Source: Pedobacter alluvionis
GTDB taxonomy: Bacteria; Bacteroidota; Bacteroidia; Sphingobacteriales; Sphingobacteriaceae
Assembly: GCF_003664035.1 (NCBI RefSeq)
Contig: NZ_RCCK01000014.1
Span: 394,981 to 458,980 of the forward strand
Length of the DNA: 64,000 nt
Direction: 5' to 3'
Positions 55,895-64,000 of the stretch are shown piece by piece. The notes below the pieces were generated by a model that was not told where the DNA came from, ran no database searches, and saw nothing but the letters and a program-made list of their open reading frames with translations. Each line of letters opens with the position of its first letter. Position 1 is the first letter of the stretch. Position numbers and translations under genes: made by a program.

Positions 55895-56635
55895 TCAGAC
55901 CGTTTTCTCATAAAAATTGACATCTGGCTAATTAAACGTCATAATGAGGATTATCATACGAATATATAAAAACAATTTCCATTTAAAATAAGAACGAACA
56001 GCATATTTAAAATTTTACGCGTTTTTTCATTAAATGTGTATCATCGATAAACACAAAAAACAACAAACACCCTACTTAAAACACTAATTAATAATACAAA
56101 AATAATCAATTCATAATGTGATATAAATTTCTTCAATTTTTAATTAAAAATTTCTAAGCTTAAGAAATATTAATAAACAATACGAAAAGCTCCATTTCAC
56201 CAACTTAAATCAATAAAAATTTATTTTTTTTAAAAAAAAATCAACACAAAATGTATAAAATCAAGCAATTACAAAAAATAATTCATAAATTAACCCATTA
56301 TTAATATTAACTCAACACAGTCTCGATTCTTTTGTATATAAAATTTATATAAAAAATAAAAAGAAAGACAATTGAAAATATTAACAAGAATTTTGTTCTA
56401 AAAATTCATTTTTTAATGAAAAAACAAGGTATTTTTCAAGCTATTGTTCAGTTCATTCATTTATAAATTTTTAAAATAATTGACTTATAATATCACTATA
56501 TTAGTGCTATTAATCATACAAATTATTTTTAGCCCTAAAAAGCTTGGTAATTCTGTATTACGGCCGACATAAAGAACCATTATGTTCCGCTTAAATCATC
56601 CACCAAACAGAAGATTAGAATCAAAATCTAAAGCC
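55895..56635. other. Very AT-rich spacer between the glycan region and the lipid synthase
   Basis: About 690-740 bp dominated by A and T runs, clearly more AT-rich than any other part of the window. No gene, repeat array or terminator is clear. A short inverted element CACTA-TAT-TAGTG lies at about 56494-56506. It probably holds the promoter of the megasynthase and perhaps a silencing or bending region. Confidence 0.6.
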
Positions 56636-59600
56636 ATGAATAAACACGCCATTATTGGAGTAACTCCCTTCGAAATTCCTGATAGTAGATTGGTTTCCAA
56701 TTTACAAAAAGCAGATTGCTTTCCGGTTCTCAGTCTTGGACATAGCAAAAATGAAGCTAAAAAAGCCCTTAAAGAAGTTATAGAATTAGCTATTGCAGAT
56801 TTCGGCGTAAGCATCAATTCATTAGAATTAGCAGACATTGATCTCCCCACCCAGGTAAGTTTAATTATTTTACCGTATGATTTCGTACTAAAACGTAAAA
56901 CATCAGCAAAAATTTTCTATCAGGTTTTTGATCTGGAGTCCGCACGGGTTGCACAAGCTAACGGTGCCCATGGGATTATAGTAAAAGGTAATGAGGGTAC
57001 TGGTCGTGTGGCTTACGAATCTTCTTTTGTTCTTTTTCAGCGGATTATTAAAGAAATCACTTCCATTCCGGTATGGGTTCAGGGTGGCGTGGGTATTCAT
57101 ACAGCTGCCTCTTTAATGGCTCAAGGCGCAACAGGCATCATTTTAGATAGTCAACTCGCGTTATTCCCTGAATGCTCAGCTCCTGAAGATTTAAAAACTG
57201 TTTGTGGTAAATTAAGTGGAACTGAAACAAAACTGATCGATAACTGCCGTGTATTGGCCCGTCCTAATTCACCAGCATTGGCAGAGGATATAAATTATAA
57301 TGGTCTTCAACAGTACTTTAAAGGTTACGACCTGGAAGCAAACTACCTTCCAATGGGTCAGGACATCAGCCTGTCGATTGATCTGGTAACGAAATACAAA
57401 AAGCTCGATAAATTGGTTTTTGGCATAAAAGAAGCCATTTATGGCCACTTAAAACAAGCCAAAGCCATTAATATCATCAAGGCAGACAATCCATTAGCTA
57501 AAGATTTAAACATCACCTACCCTATTGCACAGGGTCCAATGACCAGGGTAAGCGATGTAGCGCCATTTGCCAATGCTGTTTCAGAAGCTGGCGCCTTATC
57601 GTTTATAGCGTTATCCTTGCTAAAGGGTGCATCGGCAAAAAACCTGATCGAAGAAACTAAAAAACTGGCTGGTGAAAAAACCTGGGGCGTAGGTATTTTA
57701 GGTTTTGCACCACAAGAGCTTAGAGATGAACAACAGGAATATATATTAAATGCGAAACCTCCCGTATTACTAATTGCGGGCGGAAGGCCATCGCAGGCTA
57801 AACCCTTCGAAAAAGCAGGGATCAAAACTTTTCTTCATGTGCCCTCTGCTTCTCTTTTAGATATGTTTTTAAAAGAAGGCGCTAAACGTTTCGTATTCGA
57901 AGGTCGGGAATGTGGCGGACATGTTGGCCCACTATCCAGCATGGTGCTGTGGGAAAAACAGATCGAACGTTTATTAAAAGAAGAAAATCCTGAAAGCATT
58001 AGTGTTTTCTTTGCCGGTGGCATTCATGATGCTTTTTCTACCGCTTTTATTTCGGTAATGACTGCTCCTTTGGCTGCCAAAGGAATGAAAATCGGTGTAT
58101 TAATGGGCACCGCTTATTTATATACCAGAGAAGCCGTAAGTACTGGTGCAATTTTAGATAAATTCCAGCAGGAAGCCATGCAAGCGAACGAAACCGTTTT
58201 GCTCGAAACTGCTCCGGGACACGAAACAAGGTGTTTAAATTCGTCATTTGCCACTTTCTTTAATGAAGAAAAAAAGAAACTTCAGGCAGAAGGTATGGAT
58301 AAAAAAGAAATCTGGGCAAAACTGGAAACCCTGAATGTTGGACGTTTACGTATTGCTGCAAAAGGAATAGAAAGACGTGGCGATGAACTCGTAAAAATTA
58401 ATGAGACTGAACAAACTGATTTGGGCATGTACATGATCGGTCAGATTGCACCTATGCATAAAGAAGTGATGTCATTGCTCGATCTTCATCAGGATGTAGC
58501 AGGCAATAATTACACACATATTTTAAGCGCTAAACTTTCTTCACCTCCTGAAAATAAAACCAAAGCTTTGGATGTTGCCATTGTGGGTATGGCTTGTATT
58601 TTCCCCGGAGCAAAAAATCTTGAAGAATACTGGCGCAACATCATTTTGGGCAAAGATTCGGTAACAGAAGTACCAGATGAAAGATGGAACAAAGAATTGT
58701 ATTACAATCCCGAGTCTACTGCTGGCGATATGTCGCACTCTAAATGGGGCGGTTTTATTCCGAGAATAGATTTTGATCCTTTAGAATTTGGCATTCCGCC
58801 ACAATCGCTTGCGGCCATAGAACCTACCCAATTGTTAACCTTAATGGTGGCTAAACAGGCCATGCAGCATGCAGGTTATGGCGATGGCGGTGTGGATAAC
58901 GAAAATGTTTCGGTAATTATCGGTGCAGAGGGCGGAAACGATCTGGCTAACAGTTATAGTTTCAGGGGCTTTTACAAACAGGTTTTTGGCGAAATGCCTG
59001 CCGAGTTAGACGCGGCCTTACCAAAAACAACAGAAGATTCTTTCCCCGGCATTTTGGCGAATGTAATTTCGGGCAGAATTACCAACAGGTTAAACCTTGG
59101 TGGCAGAAATTACACCGTTGATGCGGCTTGTGCTTCCTCTTTGGCAGCAATCGATCTGGCCTGCCAGGAGCTATTTTTAGAGAAATCGGATATGGTTTTG
59201 GCCGGTGGAGCAGATCTTCACAATGGCATCAATGATTACCTCATGTTCTCGAGCACGCACGCGCTATCTAAAAAAGGACGATGCGCCACTTTTGATGCAG
59301 AAGCTGATGGAATTGCACTTGGTGAAGGGATTGCCATGATTGTATTAAAAAGATATGATGATGCTTTACGTGATGGCGACACCATTTATTCTATTATTAA
59401 AGGTGTTGGAGGATCGAGTGATGGAAAAAGCCTTGGTTTAACTGCTCCACGCAAAAATGGACAGGTAAATGCTTTAGAAAGGGCTTACAGCCAGGCTGGA
59501 ATTACCCCGTCACTGGTTGGTTTGGTAGAAGCGCACGGTACAGGTACAGTTGTAGGCGATAAAACTGAAATCAGTGCATTGACCGATATGCTTAATCAAT

Positions 59601-62600
59601 CGGGTGCAACCGCCGGGCAAACACATTTAGGCTCTGTAAAAACGCAGATCGGCCATACCAAATGTGCCGCGGGAATTGCCGGTTTAATAAAAGCAGCCCT
59701 ATCCGTTTACCATGGAATAAAACCACCAACCATTAATTTAAAAACACCAAATAGCATTTATAATGCACAAACCAGTCCTTTCGCTTTCCATACTGAAGCG
59801 GGTTTATGGATGGAAGAAAAACGATATGCAGGCGTAAGTGCTTTTGGTTTCGGTGGAACAAACTTCCATGCAGTACTGGAAAGTGCTCAGAATACAGAAA
59901 ATAAAAATTCGATCTTGAAATCATGGCCTTCCGAACTTTTTGTTTTCAGGGGGAATACCTATGAAGAGGCCAAAAACCACGTGATTTCGGTAAAAACCCT
60001 CTTAGAAATAAACGATCAGATCGAACTGAAAGATATTGCATATAGCCTTGCAACAGTCGATAACAAACCTGTTCAACTGAGCATCGTTGCCAACCATGCA
60101 GAAGACCTGGTCATGAAAATCGACCTGGTTTTATCTGGCGTAGAAAGCAAAGATACCTACCTCACTAAAAAACAGGACGGTAAAGTTGCCTTTATGTTCC
60201 CAGGGCAAGGTAGCCAACGCGTAAACATGGCCAGAGATCTTTTCGTTGTTTTTCCGGAAATGAGAAAACTGCTGACTGCTTATCCTGAATACGAAAAAAT
60301 CCTTTTCCCGAATACTGTATTTAATGAGGCTGATGCAAAAGCACAAAAAGAAAGAATTAAAGACACCCGCATGGCACAACCGTTATTGGGTATCGTCGAT
60401 CTTGCAATCGCTAACTTCTTAAAATCATTAGGAATTGTTCCTGATATGGTTGCAGGCCACAGTTATGGCGAATTGCCTGCACTTTGTTTTGCTGGTGCTT
60501 TTGAAGACGAAGCTTTGGTTTACCTGAGTGCTGAACGGGCACAATCTATTTTGAATGCCGTAGAAAACGGCGATCCGGGCACTATGCTCGCCGTGAGTGC
60601 AAAACAGGAAGATCTTTCACAATACATGGGCGGCATCAAAGACGTTTATCCGGTAAACTTTAATGCGCCAACACAGTGTGTAATTGCAGGTAGTACTGCA
60701 GCCATTGGCCAATTGGCAGCAGTGCTAAAAGAAGCTAAAATTTCTTTCCGTCCGCTTGAAGTGGCCTGTGCTTTCCATAGTCCATTGGTGGCCAAATCGA
60801 AAGCACTTTACCAGGAAGTACTATCTGGTATAAACTTCAGTGATCTGAAAATTCCCGTTTGGTCTAACACCACGGCAAAAGAATACCCCGTTAAAGCTGC
60901 AGCAGTTAAAGAACGTTTAACTGACCATTTGATAAAACCTGTCCTTTTTGTTGATGAGCTAAGGGATATGTATGCTGCCGGAGCCAGGGTTTTCGTAGAA
61001 GTTGGCCCTGGCAAGGTGCTAAGCGGTTTAACCAAATCGTGCATCGGTAAAGATGAAGTGATTTTACACACCGAAGATCAAGGCCAGAACAAATTGAGCA
61101 ATTTATTGGGCACGTTGGCTGGCTATATGGCTACAGGCCGTGAAATCAAGCTTGAAAAATTGTTCGAAGGCCGCTCAGTTAAAACCATCAAGCTGGAAGA
61201 GCCTTCAGCCTATAAAAAAAGTCCTGCCATCTGGTATGTAAACGGCCAACACGCTGTTCCATCAACAGGTAAACTTCCGGCAAATGGTGCATCCCCTATT
61301 ACTAAACCGATTATCCTTATGAATAACACCTCTACACTAACTGAAAATCAAACCACTAATGGCTCTGCCAAAGACTTAATGATGCAGGAGTACCTGCATA
61401 GCATGAAAATGCTGATTCAGGCACAACGCGATGTGATGCTTTCCTTTTTAGGACAGGCTCCTGCAATGCCTTCACAAATCATTAATCAACCCCTGGCCTC
61501 CTATCAGGCACCCCAACCGGCCCGCATTGAAAATCAGATCATGGTAAAACAGGAAGTGCCGCAAGCGCAAACCATCGAAGTAATAACACCTGTGGTTGCA
61601 CAAAAAGATTTAAAACTGGTGCTTTTACAAATTGTAAGCGATAAAACTGGCTATCCGCAGGAAATGCTGGGTATGGAAATGGATCTTGAGGCTGATTTAA
61701 GCATCGATTCGATTAAACGTGTAGAAATTATCGGTGCTTTGCGTACAGAATTGGGTGGTTTTTCTCAATTGAGCCTTCCAGAAGATAAAATTATGGAGCA
61801 GCTTGCAGGCCTTAAAACCTTAAGCAGTCTTGTAAACTGGATGACCGAAAATACCGAACAGCCAAAATCAGCTAACGCTCCTATTCTGGTAACCCCGGCA
61901 ACAAGTCAGGCCGAACCTGCAAAATTTTCGTTAGACCAGTTAAAATCAGCTATTCTTGATATAGTGAGTGAAAAAACCGGCTATCCAAAAGAAATGTTAG
62001 GCATGGAATTAGATCTTGAAGCCGATTTAAGCATCGATTCAATCAAAAGAATGGAAATTATCGCCTCTCTTAAAGAAAAAATCGGATTTGGTTCACAGGG
62101 CGATCAGGCTGACGATTTAATGGAGAAACTGGCTGCAATTAAAACTTTAAATGCGCTGGTTAACTGGATTGCTAATGTTGAAGCAGAAAGTTCGGAGGTG
62201 CTTACAGAAGCAAAAAAGCTTATTGAGGAGAGCATAGACAATCAAACGGTTAGAGAAAAATTATCCCGTTTAAGATTTGAGCTGACTCCTGCTGCGCTTA
62301 CCATTACTGAAGCAGCCATTTTAAAAGGGCAACGATTTGCCTTAACTGACGATGGTGGAGGCCAGGCGATCAAAATCAAGAAAGTGCTGGAAAAACATGG
62401 TGCCATTGCCGATCTGGTGAACTTTGAAGATTCATTGGATGGCTATCAGGGCCTTATTATCCTGAATATGTTCGAAGCACAGCAAAAAGTGGGTATTCTC
62501 GATCATTTCGCCACCATTAAAAAACTAAACTTTGATACCGTAAAATGGGTGTACCTGATTGCGGATACCAAACAATATTTTAACGATCAATCGGATATTT

Positions 62601-63676
62601 CTTTCTTGAGAAATTACCAGGGTTACTCAGGTTTCTTTAAAAGTTTAGATCGTGAATACGAACACACCAAATGCCGTTTCATCAGTCTGGAAACCAAAAT
62701 GTCGCCAGATGAAATCACCAATATTACCTTAAATGAAATCCTCAATCCGGATAAACCTTCGGAAATCATTTACAATGACCATAAAAGGCACATTATGGAA
62801 TTGGTACCACACCAGTTGAGCACCGAAACCGATGCACATATCCACTTGGATAAAGATGCCGTAGTAATGGTTTTAGGTGGTGCACAAGGGATTACGGCTG
62901 AATTAATGATCCACTTTGCGAAAGATTATCCTTGCAGATACATATTAGTAGGCCGTTCGGCAAACCCGATCGCCTCTGCAAACGAAGCCAGTTCTTCATT
63001 AAAAACCAAAGATGAGATCAGGCAATATGTAATTAAACAGGGTGAAATTAAAAAACCTGCCGAAATAGAACAGGAAACAAACAGAATCTATAAAAACAAC
63101 CAGATTTTACGTTGCATTGCAACTTTAGAAGAAGGTGGATCTACGGTAGTTTACGAATCGCTGGACCTTAAAGATGAAGAAGCTTTGACCCGCTTAATCA
63201 ACCAGGTTTATGAAGATTACGGACGTATTGATGGTGTAGTACATGGTGCAGGTTTACTGGAAGATAAATTGTTCCATAATAAAACTTCCGAATCATTTGG
63301 ACGTGTTTTCGATACCAAAGTAACCCCATTAAGGGTATTGGCCGAACAATTACGACCAGAAACCCAGTTTGTAATTCTTTTCTCGAGTATTGCTTCTGTT
63401 TATGGAAATCGCGGACAAACCGATTATGCTGCTGCAAACAGTGTGATGGATAAATATGCCTGGGCCTTAAAACAGAAGATTCAAGGTAAGGTAATGGCCA
63501 TAAACTGGGGTCCGTGGAAAGGAGCAGGTATGGTTTCGCCAACCCTAGAGAAAGAATATCAACGCAGGGGAATTGCCCTGATTCCTTTAGAGGATGGTAT
63601 GGAAACTTTCCTGAACGAACTTAAATATGGTAAAGAAAGCCAGGTATTAATCATGGCCGGAAACACCTGGACATAA
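56636..63676 (+). CDS. PUFA-synthase-like type I synthase: enoyl reductase-like (NPD) x2, KS, AT, ACP, ACP, KR
   Basis: 2346 residues from the ATG at 56636 (MNKHAIIGVTPFE); an ATG at 56582 would add 18 basic residues. Residues below count from 56582. Two nitropropane-dioxygenase/PfaD-like domains occupy about 20-620: the first lacks the catalytic His, the second keeps GRECGGHVGP. The KS (about 660-1110) has C850 in DAACASSLAA, H985 in EAHGTGT and GHTKCAAGI. The AT has S1294 in GHSYGE. Tandem ACPs hold S1710 and S1820 in LSIDSIKR. KR at about 2095-2350 has LGGAQGI and Y2282. A non-catalytic KR-like segment lies between ACP2 and KR. Likely makes an unusual long-chain acyl or polyunsaturated lipid; product unknown. 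Confidence 0.9.
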   Translation: MNKHAIIGVTPFEIPDSRLVSNLQKADCFPVLSLGHSKNEAKKALKEVIELAIADFGVSINSLELADIDLPTQVSLIILPYDFVLKRKTSAKIFYQVFDLESARVAQANGAHGIIVKGNEGTGRVAYESSFVLFQRIIKEITSIPVWVQGGVGIHTAASLMAQGATGIILDSQLALFPECSAPEDLKTVCGKLSGTETKLIDNCRVLARPNSPALAEDINYNGLQQYFKGYDLEANYLPMGQDISLSIDLVTKYKKLDKLVFGIKEAIYGHLKQAKAINIIKADNPLAKDLNITYPIAQGPMTRVSDVAPFANAVSEAGALSFIALSLLKGASAKNLIEETKKLAGEKTWGVGILGFAPQELRDEQQEYILNAKPPVLLIAGGRPSQAKPFEKAGIKTFLHVPSASLLDMFLKEGAKRFVFEGRECGGHVGPLSSMVLWEKQIERLLKEENPESISVFFAGGIHDAFSTAFISVMTAPLAAKGMKIGVLMGTAYLYTREAVSTGAILDKFQQEAMQANETVLLETAPGHETRCLNSSFATFFNEEKKKLQAEGMDKKEIWAKLETLNVGRLRIAAKGIERRGDELVKINETEQTDLGMYMIGQIAPMHKEVMSLLDLHQDVAGNNYTHILSAKLSSPPENKTKALDVAIVGMACIFPGAKNLEEYWRNIILGKDSVTEVPDERWNKELYYNPESTAGDMSHSKWGGFIPRIDFDPLEFGIPPQSLAAIEPTQLLTLMVAKQAMQHAGYGDGGVDNENVSVIIGAEGGNDLANSYSFRGFYKQVFGEMPAELDAALPKTTEDSFPGILANVISGRITNRLNLGGRNYTVDAACASSLAAIDLACQELFLEKSDMVLAGGADLHNGINDYLMFSSTHALSKKGRCATFDAEADGIALGEGIAMIVLKRYDDALRDGDTIYSIIKGVGGSSDGKSLGLTAPRKNGQVNALERAYSQAGITPSLVGLVEAHGTGTVVGDKTEISALTDMLNQSGATAGQTHLGSVKTQIGHTKCAAGIAGLIKAALSVYHGIKPPTINLKTPNSIYNAQTSPFAFHTEAGLWMEEKRYAGVSAFGFGGTNFHAVLESAQNTENKNSILKSWPSELFVFRGNTYEEAKNHVISVKTLLEINDQIELKDIAYSLATVDNKPVQLSIVANHAEDLVMKIDLVLSGVESKDTYLTKKQDGKVAFMFPGQGSQRVNMARDLFVVFPEMRKLLTAYPEYEKILFPNTVFNEADAKAQKERIKDTRMAQPLLGIVDLAIANFLKSLGIVPDMVAGHSYGELPALCFAGAFEDEALVYLSAERAQSILNAVENGDPGTMLAVSAKQEDLSQYMGGIKDVYPVNFNAPTQCVIAGSTAAIGQLAAVLKEAKISFRPLEVACAFHSPLVAKSKALYQEVLSGINFSDLKIPVWSNTTAKEYPVKAAAVKERLTDHLIKPVLFVDELRDMYAAGARVFVEVGPGKVLSGLTKSCIGKDEVILHTEDQGQNKLSNLLGTLAGYMATGREIKLEKLFEGRSVKTIKLEEPSAYKKSPAIWYVNGQHAVPSTGKLPANGASPITKPIILMNNTSTLTENQTTNGSAKDLMMQEYLHSMKMLIQAQRDVMLSFLGQAPAMPSQIINQPLASYQAPQPARIENQIMVKQEVPQAQTIEVITPVVAQKDLKLVLLQIVSDKTGYPQEMLGMEMDLEADLSIDSIKRVEIIGALRTELGGFSQLSLPEDKIMEQLAGLKTLSSLVNWMTENTEQPKSANAPILVTPATSQAEPAKFSLDQLKSAILDIVSEKTGYPKEMLGMELDLEADLSIDSIKRMEIIASLKEKIGFGSQGDQADDLMEKLAAIKTLNALVNWIANVEAESSEVLTEAKKLIEESIDNQTVREKLSRLRFELTPAALTITEAAILKGQRFALTDDGGGQAIKIKKVLEKHGAIADLVNFEDSLDGYQGLIILNMFEAQQKVGILDHFATIKKLNFDTVKWVYLIADTKQYFNDQSDISFLRNYQGYSGFFKSLDREYEHTKCRFISLETKMSPDEITNITLNEILNPDKPSEIIYNDHKRHIMELVPHQLSTETDAHIHLDKDAVVMVLGGAQGITAELMIHFAKDYPCRYILVGRSANPIASANEASSSLKTKDEIRQYVIKQGEIKKPAEIEQETNRIYKNNQILRCIATLEEGGSTVVYESLDLKDEEALTRLINQVYEDYGRIDGVVHGAGLLEDKLFHNKTSESFGRVFDTKVTPLRVLAEQLRPETQFVILFSSIASVYGNRGQTDYAAANSVMDKYAWALKQKIQGKVMAINWGPWKGAGMVSPTLEKEYQRRGIALIPLEDGMETFLNELKYGKESQVLIMAGNTWT

Positions 63677-63865
63677 AAACCTGAGTTCGATGACTAAGAT
63701 GCATTTAAAAGATAACCTGTCGATATTTTTAGCTCATAGCCGTCAGTCATACTGATCCGATAGCTATAGAGCCGCATGACGATCGCGTGAGTTAAACAGG
63801 CTAAAAATAGTCAGTACAAATAAATTAACAGAACTAAGATTAGAAGATTCCCTTAAGCAAACAAG

Positions 63866-64000
63866 ATGAAGAAAAGCGACGTAGCAATTATTGGAATGTC
63901 ATGCATTTTTCCGGGTGCGAAAGATATGCAGACCTTTTGGGAGAACATTATCAACCGGGTAGATTCTACACAAGCAGTTCCGTCCGACCGGATTGATCCT
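63866..64000 (+). CDS. Beta-ketoacyl synthase, start only (cut by window)
   Basis: 45 codons in frame to the window edge, beginning MKKSDVAIIGMSCIFPGAKD, the standard N-terminus of a type I KS domain. It follows the megasynthase after 189 bp with no clear terminator. By analogy with PUFA synthase loci it may be the PfaC-like subunit (KS, chain-length factor, dehydratases); the visible part cannot decide. Confidence 0.85.
   Translation, partial: MKKSDVAIIGMSCIFPGAKDMQTFWENIINRVDSTQAVPSDRIDP

Noticed and set aside
55895..56635. Replication origin
   Set aside because: AT-rich, but no DnaA-box cluster was noticed and neighbouring genes are not origin-linked.

Overview
The window looks like chromosomal DNA of a Bacteroidota species from the Sphingobacteriaceae, most likely Pedobacter or a close relative. 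The basis is a moderately AT-rich composition, SusC/SusD and TonB receptors, glycan-degrading lipoproteins and enzymes, Bacteroidota-type promoters (TTTG ... TAnnTTTG) and several families of palindromic intergenic repeats. The genus is an inference; no rRNA or other marker gene is present.

Layout. (1) 1-5106, minus strand: a compact lipid operon in transcription order serine palmitoyltransferase, GNAT-fold ceramide synthase-like protein, epimerase-type ceramide reductase-like protein, myo-inositol-1-phosphate synthase and a PgpA-type phosphatase cut by the window edge. It reads as de novo dihydroceramide synthesis joined to inositol-lipid head-group supply. A divergent AraC regulator follows (5649-6545). 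(2) 7180-14182, minus strand: beta-propeller phytase, beta-helix lipoprotein, TonB receptor and a membrane TPR/LuxR-type regulator, read as a phytate or inositol-phosphate scavenging locus. (3) 14342-21940, plus strand: a small GNAT, a 265-bp tandem duplication, a small His/Cys membrane protein, then a coupled cassette of ABC ATPase, TonB receptor and two ABC-2 permeases. (4) 22164-26014: an Lrp regulator divergent from a cysteine-synthase-like enzyme plus a two-gene DsbD thiol-relay system. (5) 26500-55849: a large polysaccharide utilisation region for rhamnogalacturonan I and arabinan: SusC/SusD, GH39, GH28, GH106, rhamnose mutarotase, GH105, GH2, three SGNH acetylesterases, PL11, two GH51 and GH127. 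A yefM-yoeB toxin-antitoxin pair sits inside it. (6) 56636-64000: the start of a PUFA-synthase-like (secondary lipid) megasynthase locus, after an unusually AT-rich spacer.

How the parts work together. In region 5, PL11 cuts the RG-I backbone, SGNH esterases deacetylate it, GH105/GH28/GH106 take apart the backbone oligosaccharides, GH51/GH127 remove arabinose, SusCD imports the products and RhaM supplies the proper rhamnose anomer. A direct-repeat motif (CAGGA-N5-CAGGA) occurs in the same orientation upstream of susC, PL11 and GH2 and may be the shared activator site. Regions 1 and 2 are both about inositol: one makes it for lipids, the other could release it from phytate.

No tRNA, rRNA, CRISPR array, complete insertion sequence or prophage was recognised. 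Intergenic space is dominated by palindromic REP-like repeats.
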